Assembly (NCBI GenBank): GCA_027486345.1
Contig: JAIXPH010000048.1
Location: forward strand, 209,990 to 273,989
Length of the DNA: 64,000 nucleotides
Source: Paracoccaceae bacterium
GTDB taxonomy: Bacteria; Pseudomonadota; Alphaproteobacteria; Rhodobacterales; Rhodobacteraceae
Direction of reading: 5' to 3'
Shown: piece after piece, positions 8,823-16,913 of the stretch
Layout: each line of letters opens with the position of its first letter
Numbering within the stretch: the stretch's first letter is position 1
Made by a program: the position numbers and the translations under genes
The notes under the pieces: model-generated
What the model was told of the DNA's origin: nothing
Seen by the model: only the letters and a program-made list of their open reading frames with translations
Databases searched by the model: none

Positions 8823-8868
8823 CAGACACGGGTATCCGCATCGTTCGGGAACGCGGATACGCAGTCTG
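8823..8868. repeat. Compound inverted repeat of unknown role
   Basis: Nested complementary arms are visible: CAGAC (8823-8827) with GTCTG (8864-8868), GTATCCGC (8832-8839) with GCGGATAC (8853-8860), and an inner GTTC/GAAC pair. Together they could fold into one 46-nt hairpin in either strand's RNA. It sits in a 240-bp gene-free stretch between the terminator and the GH25 gene. No open reading frame or known RNA family is recognised. Confidence 0.5.
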
Positions 8869-8933
8869 GCTCGACTCCGGCGACGGCCCTTCGGTTGCAT
8901 GGTCAAACGGCACCGAGGGTTGATCCATCAGAA

Positions 8934-8970
8934 GCGGGGGGCCAGCCCCCCGCACCCCCCGGGATATTTG
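8934..8970. repeat. GC-hairpin element with GGATATTTG core, copy 1 (intergenic)
   Basis: A perfect hairpin GCGGGGGGC-CA-GCCCCCCGC (8934-8953) is followed by the core CCCCCCGGGATATTTG (8955-8970). Three other loci in the window share this core next to GC-rich hairpins (11942, 19143, 21182), so it is a dispersed repeat family. This copy lies between two genes, about 35 bp from the end of the GH25 gene. Confidence 0.75.
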
Positions 8971-9005
8971 AGCAACGGGGAAGGGGGGAAGTGACTCTGC
9001 CCCGC

Positions 9006-9800
9006 TCACGGCGCGTTGACCGCCAACCACGCCCGCCATGCGGCGGCCGAGCCTGCGAAGACGTTGATATCCACCTCTCCGTTGATCCCCGGAACAAGCC
9101 CGGTGGAGGTGTATTGCCAAAAGGTCCAGTGTCGCCCGTCATAAAGGTCATCCGGATGGGCCGCGACAGAGCGCAGCCAGAATGGATAGTCGCCCAGCCG
9201 CCACATCTGGTTGTCCGTCCAGAAATCCACCGTCGTGTAAATGATCGGGCGCTGGCCGTAATGGCTTTCCACGATCCGCAGGAAGGTGCGGGCCTCTTCC
9301 CGGATCGTGTCAGGATCACGGCGGGTGGCGCAGGTGGGAGAGAACGGCGTCCATTCCATGTCCAGCACCGGCGGCAGGGCCCTGGCACTGCGCGGCACAT
9401 GGCGGATGAACCAACGCGCCTGCTCTGCCGACGGGCGGCATTGGTAGAAGAAATGATAGGCCCCGCGCCGCACGCCGTGCCGGGCGGCCAGTTGCCAGTT
9501 GATGGCAAAGCCGGGATCAACCAGATCACCGCCCTCGGTTGCCTTGATGAAGGCGAAGTTGACCCCCGCCGCCCGCGCCGCCTGCCAATCGACATAGGTT
9601 TGCCAGCGCGAGATATCGACACCATGGACCGGATAGCGCTGGGGCGGGCGCCCCTTCCAAGGATGGGGATCGGCATCGCCGAAGTCGGGCGCGGTCACCG
9701 CATCCGGGGCCACAGGCTGCGCCGGGGCCGTCACCCGATCAGGGCGCGCGCCGCAGCCGACAAGGATCAGGCACAGGAAAACGACCGGATGAAATCTCAT
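9006..9800 (-). CDS. GH25 family lysozyme-like lipoprotein
   Basis: This 264-residue protein starts with a lipoprotein signal peptide (MRFHPVVFLCLILVGC, lipobox LVGC), so it is probably anchored in a membrane facing the periplasm. The body is a GH25 muramidase barrel: HGVDISRWQTYVDWQ, FAFIKATEGGDLVDPGF, RRGAYHFFY, PPVLDMEW, IIYTTVDFW, and a final HWTFWQYTSTGLVPGINGEVD with the DxN-type end. Asp and Glu in the HGVDIS and LDMEW motifs are the expected catalytic acids. It should cleave peptidoglycan glycan strands. It stands alone on the minus strand; the ATG at 9800 begins exactly at the signal peptide. Confidence 0.9.
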   Translation of the reverse strand: MRFHPVVFLCLILVGCGARPDRVTAPAQPVAPDAVTAPDFGDADPHPWKGRPPQRYPVHGVDISRWQTYVDWQAARAAGVNFAFIKATEGGDLVDPGFAINWQLAARHGVRRGAYHFFYQCRPSAEQARWFIRHVPRSARALPPVLDMEWTPFSPTCATRRDPDTIREEARTFLRIVESHYGQRPIIYTTVDFWTDNQMWRLGDYPFWLRSVAAHPDDLYDGRHWTFWQYTSTGLVPGINGEVDINVFAGSAAAWRAWLAVNAP

Positions 9801-9857
9801 CCCAGCATGGTGCCGCAACCTTTGCGTGCTGTCACGCCGCCTCTGATCACCAAGCCG

Positions 9858-10931
9858 TCAGCCAAACCGCGCCGGATTCAGCGCCGCCACAAGATCCGCA
9901 CCGATCTCGGTCCCTCGTCCGCCGATCAGATCGGCGGCCAAGCGGCTGGCGGCGGGGCAGCTTTGGAACCCATACCCGCCCTGCCCCGCCAGCCAAAAGA
10001 ACGACGGCTCGCGCAGATCCCGCCCGATCACCGGCACCCGGTCGGGCGCGAATGTCCGCAACCCCGCCCAGTTTGAAATCATCCGGGTCACGGGTTCGGT
10101 CACGAATTCCTCATACCGCGCCAGACCCTCGGCCAGCACCATGTCATCGGCCCAGGCGTCATGTGGCTCTGCCGGGTCTTCCTCGGCCGGTGAAACGATC
10201 AGCGCCCCGGCATCGGGCTTGGCGTACCAGCTTTCGCCTGCGCCAAAGATCATCGGCCAGCGGCTGACATCCAGCCCCCCCGGCGCGGGCAGCCGGGCCA
10301 TGGATCGGCGCAACGGCGTAAAGGCCAAGGGCTGCACCCCGGCCATGCGCGCGATCTGATCGACCCAGGCCCCGGCGGCATTGACCAGCATCCGCCCGGT
10401 GAAGTCCCCCGCCGCCGTCGTCACCACCCAGTCCCCACCGTCGCGGCGGATCGCCGTGACCCGCGCGCCCGTGACAATCGCCGCGCCCCGCCCCTTGGCC
10501 TCCCGCGCAAAGCCTTGCAGCAACAGGTCGGTGTCAATGTCCCAGGCATGATCGGCCACGGCGGCACGCGTCACCACGGCGGGGTTGAGGATCGGCACCA
10601 CGGCGCGGGCCTCCTCCACCGTGCAATCCGTCATCTCGAAGTCATCGCGCTCGGCGGCAAAAGCCTCCGCCTGATCCGCCCGCCCGACCAGCATCAGGCC
10701 GCGTGGCGACAAGACCCCTGTCGCCGCACGGAAATGATCACCCGAGGCCAGTGAGAGTTCCACCACGGCCGGCGCGCCATAGCGCGGCTCATACAGCGCC
10801 GCCGACCGGCCCGAGGCGTGATGCGCCAAGGCGGCTTCCGCCTCCAGAACCGTGACAGATCCCAGCTCTGACAAACGGGCCGCAGCCGAAATCCCGGCAA
10901 TGCCGCCGCCGATGATCAGAAAATCACTCAT
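9858..10931 (-). CDS. FAD-dependent oxidoreductase (DAO/glycine oxidase-like)
   Basis: The 357-residue protein opens with the FAD-binding fold FLIIGGGIAGISAAARLSELG and ends with the DAO signature region FFWLAGQGGYGFQSCPAASRLAADL. Between them are the ASGRSAALYEPRYG substrate-side loop and NAAGAWVDQIA. It probably oxidises an amino or hydroxy acid in the cytoplasm, but the substrate cannot be assigned; D-amino acid dehydrogenase, glycine oxidase and hydroxyglutarate oxidase relatives share these motifs. Its ATG at 10931 overlaps the stop of the upstream aldo/keto reductase (ATGA), so the two are translated together. The longer open frame to 11102 is the reductase's shadow. Confidence 0.88.
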   Translation of the reverse strand: MSDFLIIGGGIAGISAAARLSELGSVTVLEAEAALAHHASGRSAALYEPRYGAPAVVELSLASGDHFRAATGVLSPRGLMLVGRADQAEAFAAERDDFEMTDCTVEEARAVVPILNPAVVTRAAVADHAWDIDTDLLLQGFAREAKGRGAAIVTGARVTAIRRDGGDWVVTTAAGDFTGRMLVNAAGAWVDQIARMAGVQPLAFTPLRRSMARLPAPGGLDVSRWPMIFGAGESWYAKPDAGALIVSPAEEDPAEPHDAWADDMVLAEGLARYEEFVTEPVTRMISNWAGLRTFAPDRVPVIGRDLREPSFFWLAGQGGYGFQSCPAASRLAADLIGGRGTEIGADLVAALNPARFG

Positions 10932-11842
10932 GCTTCTTCCAGTCGATCCGTGGCCGGGGGCGGCGCGGGGTAAAGCGCCGACAGCCGGGCATAAAGGGCA
11001 GGGTCCAGCGCCAAGTCCAGCGCGGCCAGCGACGGGGCCAGTTGTTCGGCACTGCGCGCCGACAGGATCGGATTGGGCCGCAGGGGATGCGCCCTCACCC
11101 AAGCCACCGCCAGCATCGCCGCAGGAATACCCACCTCCGCCGCCAGCGCAGCCAGACCCGTGGCCGCCGCATGCATCGCGGGCTGACCGTAACGTGTGGC
11201 GTAGCGGTCATCCTCGGACAACCGCCCCACCTCCCCGGCGGCATATTTGCCCGACAGCAGGCCACCGCCAAGGGGAGAATAGGAGAACACAGCGATGCCC
11301 TGATCGGCAGCCATCGGCAAAAGCTCGACCTCCACCTGCCGCTTGACCAGATTGTGCATCGGCTGGATCGCGTTGATCCGCGTGCCCAACCGTGCCGCCA
11401 CCGCCTGCGCCTTCATCACCTGCCAGGCGGCACAGTTCGACAGGCCGATCTGGCGGATCAGACCATCCGATTGCAGCCGGGCAAAGGTCTCCAGCGTTTC
11501 CTCCAGCGGGGCCGCTGGATCGAAGCGGTGCAGATACAGCAGATCGACCGCATCCATCCCCAACCGCTTGCGACTGCCATCGAACTGCGCCAACAGGTTC
11601 GACCGCCCGGCACCGCCCTCATATCCCGCCTTGGTGGCGATGAACAAACGCTCGCGCAGCGGGCCGGCAAAACGGCCGAGCAAGGTTTCCGACGCCCCAT
11701 CGGTATAGCCATTGGCCGTGTCGAAATGCGTCACACCCGCCGCAAGGCAAGCATCAAACATCGCGCGAGAGGCGGTTTCATCCGCCCGCCCGCCCCATTG
11801 CATGCAGCCAAAGGCCGCGCCTCTTTCGGTTCCTGTCATCAT
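10928..11842 (-). CDS. Aldo/keto reductase
   Basis: This cytoplasmic NADPH-dependent reductase of about 304 residues has a TIM barrel. Visible landmarks are GCMQWGG (strand 1), THFDTANGYTDGASETLLG with the catalytic Asp/Tyr pair, FIATKAGY with the catalytic Lys, LLYLHRFD with the catalytic His, IGLSNC and AVFSYSPLGGGLLSGKY. The substrate is not predictable. The start is uncertain: tandem ATGs at 11842/11839 fit the barrel start best, while an ATG at 11881 would add 13 residues; none has a strong ribosome site. It is the first gene of a two-gene unit with the FAD oxidoreductase. Confidence 0.85.
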   Translation of the reverse strand: MMTGTERGAAFGCMQWGGRADETASRAMFDACLAAGVTHFDTANGYTDGASETLLGRFAGPLRERLFIATKAGYEGGAGRSNLLAQFDGSRKRLGMDAVDLLYLHRFDPAAPLEETLETFARLQSDGLIRQIGLSNCAAWQVMKAQAVAARLGTRINAIQPMHNLVKRQVEVELLPMAADQGIAVFSYSPLGGGLLSGKYAAGEVGRLSEDDRYATRYGQPAMHAAATGLAALAAEVGIPAAMLAVAWVRAHPLRPNPILSARSAEQLAPSLAALDLALDPALYARLSALYPAPPPATDRLEEA

Positions 11843-11941
11843 GGACGGACCGTGCCAGAAGCGGATGGAAAGGGAAAGCATAAGGCCGACATGTCGCCAT
11901 GCCGGACGCGACAAAAGACCCCCGGCCCCTTCCCCGTTGCA

Positions 11942-12010
11942 CAAATATCCTCAGGGGGTGAATGGCTTTGCCCGCAAAGCCAGAGGGGGCGCGAGCGCCC
12001 CCCGACCCCC
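11942..12010. repeat. GC-hairpin element with AAATATCC core, copy 2 (intergenic)
   Basis: The core CAAATATCCTCAGGGGGTGA (11942-11961) is followed by two perfect hairpins: GGCTTTG-CCCG-CAAAGCC (11964-11981) and GGGGGCGC-GA-GCGCCCCC (11985-12002). It belongs to the same family as the elements at 8934, 19143 and 21182. The stretch from 11843 to 12144 holds no gene: only this repeat, a further palindrome at 12049-12070, and a terminator. Confidence 0.75.
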
Positions 12011-12048
12011 CCGTGACACGCCTTGGCGCGGCGCGGGGGAAAAGGTGT

Positions 12049-12070
12049 CCGCGCGGGCCTGCCCGCGCGG
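12049..12070. repeat. GC-rich perfect palindromic hairpin
   Basis: CCGCGCGGGC and GCCCGCGCGG flank a 2-bp CT spacer. It lies between repeat copy 2 and the terminator of the binding-protein gene and may be part of the same composite element. No function is evident. Confidence 0.6.
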
Positions 12071-12090
12071 TCCATCAGATCACCGACCCC

Positions 12091-12126
12091 AAAAGGAAAA
12101 GGCCCGCCACCGGGGCGGGCCTTTCC
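12091..12126 (-). terminator. Rho-independent terminator of the purine operon
   Basis: Read on the minus strand, an 8-11 bp stem (GGCCCGCC with GGCGGGCC, extended by A-T pairs) with a 5-nt loop runs into TTTTCCTTTT. It lies 19 bp beyond the stop of the BMP binding protein and would end the long xdh/transport operon. Confidence 0.85.
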
Positions 12127-12144
12127 GTCACCTTCGCGCGAAGA

Positions 12145-13242
12145 TCAGGACGGGATGTCGCCCACGATGCCTTCGACGTAGAAGTTCATGCCGAGCAGGT
12201 CGCCATCGGGCGCGACAGCACCATCGGCCAACCAGACGGAACCGTCCTGCTTGTTGATCGGCCCGGTGAAGGGGTGATAGGTGCCCGCACCGATCGCGTC
12301 GCGCATCGCCTCGGCTTCCGCCTTGACGTCAGCCGGAACCGCGTCGGTGATCTCGCCGATCAGCACTTCGCCGCCCGCAATGCCTTCCCAGACGTCAACC
12401 TGTGCATAGGTGCCATCCAGCAGCGCGCCCACGCGCTTGATGTAATAGGGCGCCCAGTTGTCGATGATCGACGACACGCGCGGGCTGGGCTTGTATTCCG
12501 ACATGTCCGACGCCTGACCGAACCCGATCACCTTGCCGCCGGTCTTGGCCGCTTCGGCCAAAGGTGCGGTGGAGTCGGTGTGCGAGGCGATCACGTCCAC
12601 GCCCTGATCGATCAGCGCCTTGGCGGCATCGGCCTCTTTCGCCGGGTCGAACCAGGTGAAGGCCCAGACCACCGACAGTTCGACCGCTGGGTTCACCTTC
12701 TTGGCGTGCAGGTAGTAGCTGTTGATCCCCATGATGACTTCCGGGATCGGGAAGGAGCCGATGTAGCCGATCTTGTTCGACTTGGTCATCTTGCCCGCGA
12801 TGTGGCCCTGCACGGCGCGGCCTTCATAGAAGCGCGCGTTGTAGGTCGACACGTTGGCGCTGTCGCGCTTGTAGCCGGTCGCATGCTCGAACTTCACATC
12901 CGGGAACTTGGCGGCGACCGCATTGGTCGGGTCCATGTAGCCGAAGGAGGTGGTGAAGATGATGTTGCAGCCCGACAGCGCCATCTGGGTCAGCGCGCGT
13001 TCCGCATCGGCGCCTTCGGGCACGTTTTCCTGCCAAACGATCTCGACCTTGTCGCCAAACTGCTCCTGCACGGCCAGCGCGCCCTGATGATGCTGGAAGG
13101 TCCAGCCGCCGTCACCGATCGGACCAACGTAGATGAAGCCCGCCTTCACCTTTTCCAGCACTTGGGCCATGGCCAGTTTGCCGCCCATCATCGTGGCGAA
13201 GCCCAGTGCCGCACCGCCCTTGAGGATCGTTCTTCTTTGCAT
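12145..13242 (-). CDS. BMP family ABC transporter substrate-binding protein (purine/nucleoside)
   Basis: This 365-residue periplasmic binding protein belongs to the Med/BMP (PnrA-like) family, which binds nucleosides and purine bases. It has a twin-arginine-type signal (MQRRTILKGGAALGF ending in AMAQ). Family features include AGFIYVGPIGDGGWTFQHHQG, IFTTSFGYMDPT, ARFYEGRAVQGHIAG, IGYIGSFPIPEV and GVDVIASHTDS. It ends the minus-strand operon xdhA-xdhB-xdhC-ATPase-permease-permease-binding protein, which strongly suggests hypoxanthine, xanthine or a nucleoside as ligand. It lies 45 bp behind the second permease gene and is followed by a terminator. Confidence 0.92.
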   Translation of the reverse strand: MQRRTILKGGAALGFATMMGGKLAMAQVLEKVKAGFIYVGPIGDGGWTFQHHQGALAVQEQFGDKVEIVWQENVPEGADAERALTQMALSGCNIIFTTSFGYMDPTNAVAAKFPDVKFEHATGYKRDSANVSTYNARFYEGRAVQGHIAGKMTKSNKIGYIGSFPIPEVIMGINSYYLHAKKVNPAVELSVVWAFTWFDPAKEADAAKALIDQGVDVIASHTDSTAPLAEAAKTGGKVIGFGQASDMSEYKPSPRVSSIIDNWAPYYIKRVGALLDGTYAQVDVWEGIAGGEVLIGEITDAVPADVKAEAEAMRDAIGAGTYHPFTGPINKQDGSVWLADGAVAPDGDLLGMNFYVEGIVGDIPS

Positions 13243-13287
13243 TCGTTTGCTCCCTGATGGGCCTTCACCGGCCCGGTTGTGACAGCC

Positions 13288-14220
13288 TCAGCGCGAGGCG
13301 TGGAAGTTCTGGCCCAGCGCCGCAGGCGCGTTCAGCGCCGCCTTGCCCCGGCCCGAGGACATGATGACCAACACGAGGATGGTTATCAGATAGGGGGACA
13401 TGGACAAGTACTCCACCGGGATAGCCGCCCCGGCCGCCTGCAGATTAAGCTGCAACACAGTGATTCCGCCAAAAAGATAGGCACCGATCAGCACACGCCA
13501 CGGCCGCCAGCTGGCAAAGACCACGATGGCCAACGCGATCCACCCCGCGCCGGCGGTGATCCCGTCCGTCCATTGCGGCACGCGCACAAGGCTGACATAG
13601 GCCCCGCCCAGCCCGGCCATGGCCCCGCCGAACAGGATGGCGAAGATGCGGATGCGCACCACCTTGTAGCCCAGCGCATGGGCCGCATCATGGCTTTCGC
13701 CCACCGCCCGCAGGATCAGCCCGGTGCGGGTATATTTCAGCACCGCCCAGACGGCGGCGATGATCAGGATCGAGGTATAGACCATCCAGTCATGCCGGAA
13801 CAGGATGGTGCCCAGAACCGGGATCTCCGCCAAGGGCCCCAGAGGCAGCGCCGTGGTGGCGGGCGGCTTGATCCCGTTGTAGCCCTGCCCGATCATCGAA
13901 GACAGCCCCTGCCCGAACAGAGTCAGCGCAAGGCCGGTGGCCACCTGATTGGTCAGCATGAACTGCGTCAGCAGCCCAAACACCAGCGACAGCACCGCCC
14001 CGCCCAGCGCCCCGCCGACAAAGCCCATAACCGCGCTGCCCGAATACACCGCGAGGACAAAGCCGCAGATGGCGCCGATGATCATCATCCCCTCGACACC
14101 AAGGTTCAGCACACCCGCCTTTTCCACCACCAACTCGCCAATCGCGGCCAGCATGATCGGAACCGATGCCACCATCAGCGAGGCGATCAGGATGGCGGGA
14201 TTGATGCCTCCGATATCCAT
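13288..14220 (-). CDS. ABC transporter permease (nucleoside/purine, BMP-associated), subunit 2
   Basis: This 310-residue inner-membrane permease of the BPD_transp_2 (branched-chain amino acid/ribose-like) family has about nine hydrophobic helices. The conserved block [19 protein letters not shown] lies near the N-terminus, and the coupling-like region [17 protein letters not shown] in the middle. In BMP-type systems this is the second permease. The ATG at 14220 shares one base with the stop of the first permease (TGATG), so the two are coupled. The open frame upstream to 14694 is a shadow. Confidence 0.92.
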   Translation of the reverse strand: MDIGGINPAILIASLMVASVPIMLAAIGELVVEKAGVLNLGVEGMMIIGAICGFVLAVYSGSAVMGFVGGALGGAVLSLVFGLLTQFMLTNQVATGLALTLFGQGLSSMIGQGYNGIKPPATTALPLGPLAEIPVLGTILFRHDWMVYTSILIIAAVWAVLKYTRTGLILRAVGESHDAAHALGYKVVRIRIFAILFGGAMAGLGGAYVSLVRVPQWTDGITAGAGWIALAIVVFASWRPWRVLIGAYLFGGITVLQLNLQAAGAAIPVEYLSMSPYLITILVLVIMSSGRGKAALNAPAALGQNFHASR

Positions 14221-15305
14221 CAGGCGATCTCCCTTTTCTTCAGGCGGATGCGGTAGTTGGTCAACAGGTCCACGGCCAGCAGGAAGAACAAGAGCATTCC
14301 CTGAAACGCCTGAATGGCCGCCGATGGCAGGGACAGCATGAAACTGGCCAATTCCCCGCCGATATAGGTCAGCGCCATCAACAGCCCCGCCAGCAGGATG
14401 CCGATGGGGTTCAACCGGCCAAGGAAGGCCACGATGATGGCGGTAAAGCCATAGCCCGTGTTGAAGTCGATGCTGATCTGCCCGGCCGGCCCCGTCACCT
14501 CGAACATCCCCGCCATCCCGGCCAAGGCGCCCGAAATCCCCATGCACAGCACCGTCAGCCGCGTCGGGTTCACCCCGGCAAAGCGCGCGGCACGGGGGGC
14601 CTGACCGGCCAGCTTGATGTGATAGCCAAGGATATGGCGTTGCAGCAGCACATAGGCCGCGATCACCACGACAAAGGCCGCAACCACCCCCCAATGCATC
14701 CCCGTGCCCGCGATCAGTTCGGGGTTCGCCATCGCCGGGATCTGGCTCAGGTTCCGGCTGCCCGGAAACCCGCCGCCCTCAGGGTTGCGCAGCAATCCCA
14801 AGGACATCGAGGCCAAGATGTTCTGCGCCACATAGACCAGCAGGAGAGAGACCAGAATCTCATTGGTGTTGAACCGCGTCTTCAGCACCGCCGGGATCAT
14901 CGCCCAGAGCCAGCCACCAAAGATGCCCGCCACCACCATCAGCGGGAACACCCAGCGCGTCTCGACCGGGTAAAGCGCCAGCCCCACCCCGGCCGCGAAA
15001 ATCGCGCCCATGATGTACTGCCCCTCGGCCCCGATGTTCCAGATGCCCGCCCGGAAGCCCAGCGACAGCCCCACCGCGATCAGGATCAGCGGCCCCGCCT
15101 TCACCAGAAGCTGCGGGCGCGAATAGGAGGCGAATTGCGGATTGAACAGCGGGTCCCAAAAGATGGTCCGTATCGCCTCCACCGGGTCTTTGCCCAAGGC
15201 CGCAAACATGATCCCGCCCGCGATCATCGTCAGCACCACCGCCAGCACGGGCGTCGCCCATGCCCAAGTCCGGCTGGGCGAGGGGCGTTTTTCCAGTCTC
15301 AGCAC
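14220..15305 (-). CDS. ABC transporter permease (nucleoside/purine, BMP-associated), subunit 1
   Basis: This membrane permease of 361 residues has an N-terminal cytoplasmic stretch, about eight to ten helices, and the family block GFRAGIWNIGAEGQYIMGA, with LAGQAPRAARFAGVNP as the ATPase-contact loop. The best start is GTG at 15305, preceded by a strong [12 protein letters not shown] ribosome site; no good ATG exists before the first helix. It works with the following permease, the two-domain ATPase and the BMP protein. The 82-bp gap to the ATPase gene is filled by a pair of perfect palindromes. Confidence 0.9.
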   Translation of the reverse strand: MLRLEKRPSPSRTWAWATPVLAVVLTMIAGGIMFAALGKDPVEAIRTIFWDPLFNPQFASYSRPQLLVKAGPLILIAVGLSLGFRAGIWNIGAEGQYIMGAIFAAGVGLALYPVETRWVFPLMVVAGIFGGWLWAMIPAVLKTRFNTNEILVSLLLVYVAQNILASMSLGLLRNPEGGGFPGSRNLSQIPAMANPELIAGTGMHWGVVAAFVVVIAAYVLLQRHILGYHIKLAGQAPRAARFAGVNPTRLTVLCMGISGALAGMAGMFEVTGPAGQISIDFNTGYGFTAIIVAFLGRLNPIGILLAGLLMALTYIGGELASFMLSLPSAAIQAFQGMLLFFLLAVDLLTNYRIRLKKREIA

Positions 15306-15338
15306 CCTGCACCCCCACCTGCGCCTGCAGTCAACAAA

Positions 15339-15383
15339 CAAATTCCTTCGAAGGAATTTGCAATTTTCTTCGAAGAAAATTGC
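15339..15383. repeat. Pair of perfect TTCGAA-centred palindromes inside the purine operon
   Basis: Two adjacent perfect palindromes share the centre CTTCGAAG: 15339-15360 (arms CAAATTCC/GGAATTTG) and 15360-15383 (arms GCAATTTTC/GAAAATTGC). In the operon's RNA they would form two consecutive hairpins only 3 nt behind the stop codon of the ATPase gene and before the permease start. They are AT-rich in a GC-rich region. A related pair sits behind the xdhB stop (17863-17909). Confidence 0.85.
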
Positions 15384-15386
15384 GCT

Positions 15387-16913
15387 TCACGCCCCATGAT
15401 GCGCGACCTCCATGCCATGCGCGCCGCCCATCATCAGGCCGATCTCGTCAATCGTCAGCCCCTGCACCGGGCGCGGGGCGGTCAGCCGCCCTTCGTTCAG
15501 CGCGGCGAAATTGTCGGCGATTTCCAACAACTCGTCCAAGTCCTGCGAGATCACCACCACCGCCGCGCCCTCGGCCGCGCGGTCGAGGATGGCCTGACGG
15601 ATCGCCGCCGCCGCTGCCGCATCGACGCCCCATGTCGGCTGGTTGATGACGATCACGCCGGGGGCTTGGCTCAATTCCCGCCCCACCACGAACTTTTGCA
15701 GGTTGCCCCCCGACAGCGCCCGCGCCGCGACATGGGTGCCGGGGGTGCGCACGTCGAAATCCTTGACGATCCCCGCCGCAAAAGCCGCCGTCTTGGCCCA
15801 GTCGATGAAACCGCCGGACACCAGACCCTTGCGGACCGCGCCCGACAGCAGCGCATTTTCCACAAGGCTCATGTCCGGGGCCGCCGCATGGCCAAGGCGT
15901 TCCTCTGGCGCAGACACCAGCCCTGCCGCGCGCCGGTCATTCGGCCCCTTGTCGCCCATGCCCGCACCGTCGATCTTCACCGTGTCGCGTGCCGTCCGCA
16001 CCTCGCCGGACAGCGCCAGCAAGAGTTCGTCCTGCCCATTGCCCGCCACCCCGGCGATCCCCAAGACCTCACCCCGCGCCACGGAAAAGCCGATGTCCTT
16101 GAGGCTGGTCCCGAACGGGATGGGTGAGGCGACCGACAGCCCCGTCACCTGCAAGGCAACCGCGCCCTTGGCCTTGGCATTGCGCGCGGGCGGGGTCAGG
16201 GTCGCACCCACCATCAACTCCGCCATTTCCCGCGCGGTGCGCTCGCGCGGCGTGCATGTGGCCACCACCTTGCCCCGGCGCAGGATCGTCGCCTCATCGC
16301 ACAGCGTGCGGATTTCTTCCAGCTTGTGGCTGATATAGAGGATCGCCGTCCCCTCTGACGCCAACTTTCGCAGCGTCTTGAACAGGATCTCCACCTCTTG
16401 CGGCGTCAGGACCGAGGTGGGTTCATCCATGATCAGAAGCTTGGGATCTTGCAGCAGGCAGCGAATGATCTCCACCCTTTGCCGTTCGCCCGCCGACAGA
16501 TCGCCCACCATGCGACCGGGGTCCAGCGGCAGGCCATATTCTTGCGACACCGCCTTGATCCGGCTGGACAATTCGCGCATCGGCGGCGGGTTTTCCATGC
16601 CGAGGGCCACGTTTTCCGCGACATTCAGCGCCTCGAACAGGCTGAAATGCTGGAACACCATCGCCACGCCGGTCGCCCGCGCCTGACGAGGTTCGGTCGG
16701 CTGATAGCTTTGCCCGCGAAAGCGCATCGTTCCGGCATCGGGCTTGACCAGACCGTAGATCATCTTGACCAGGGTGGACTTGCCCGCGCCATTCTCGCCC
16801 AACAGCGCGTGGATCTCGCCCTCCGCGATCTGGAAGGACACATCACTGTTGGCCACCACGCCCGGATAGGCCTTGGTCACCCCGCTGATGGCCAGCAGTT
16901 CGGTCCCCGTCAT
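15387..16913 (-). CDS. Two-domain ABC transporter ATP-binding protein (nucleoside/purine uptake)
   Basis: This 508-residue cytoplasmic ATPase contains two ABC domains in tandem, as in the MglA/RbsA-like proteins of BMP systems. The first domain is canonical: Walker A GENGAGKST (about 39-47), VFQHFSLF, signature LSAGERQRVEI, LLIMDEPTSVLTP, YISHKL. The second domain, from about residue 255, has a degenerate Walker A (GVAGNGQDE), LSGGNLQKFVVGREL and a weakened Walker B (VIVINQPTWGVD), normal for the family. Its start overlaps the xdhC stop (ATGA), which ties the transporter directly to the xanthine dehydrogenase genes. Confidence 0.93.
   Translation of the reverse strand: MTGTELLAISGVTKAYPGVVANSDVSFQIAEGEIHALLGENGAGKSTLVKMIYGLVKPDAGTMRFRGQSYQPTEPRQARATGVAMVFQHFSLFEALNVAENVALGMENPPPMRELSSRIKAVSQEYGLPLDPGRMVGDLSAGERQRVEIIRCLLQDPKLLIMDEPTSVLTPQEVEILFKTLRKLASEGTAILYISHKLEEIRTLCDEATILRRGKVVATCTPRERTAREMAELMVGATLTPPARNAKAKGAVALQVTGLSVASPIPFGTSLKDIGFSVARGEVLGIAGVAGNGQDELLLALSGEVRTARDTVKIDGAGMGDKGPNDRRAAGLVSAPEERLGHAAAPDMSLVENALLSGAVRKGLVSGGFIDWAKTAAFAAGIVKDFDVRTPGTHVAARALSGGNLQKFVVGRELSQAPGVIVINQPTWGVDAAAAAAIRQAILDRAAEGAAVVVISQDLDELLEIADNFAALNEGRLTAPRPVQGLTIDEIGLMMGGAHGMEVAHHGA

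Noticed and set aside
13279..14256. Long plus-strand open frame opposite the ABC permease genes
   Set aside because: It mirrors codons of clear permease genes, has a His/Gln/Arg-rich composition typical of antisense frames in GC-rich DNA, and shows no domain.
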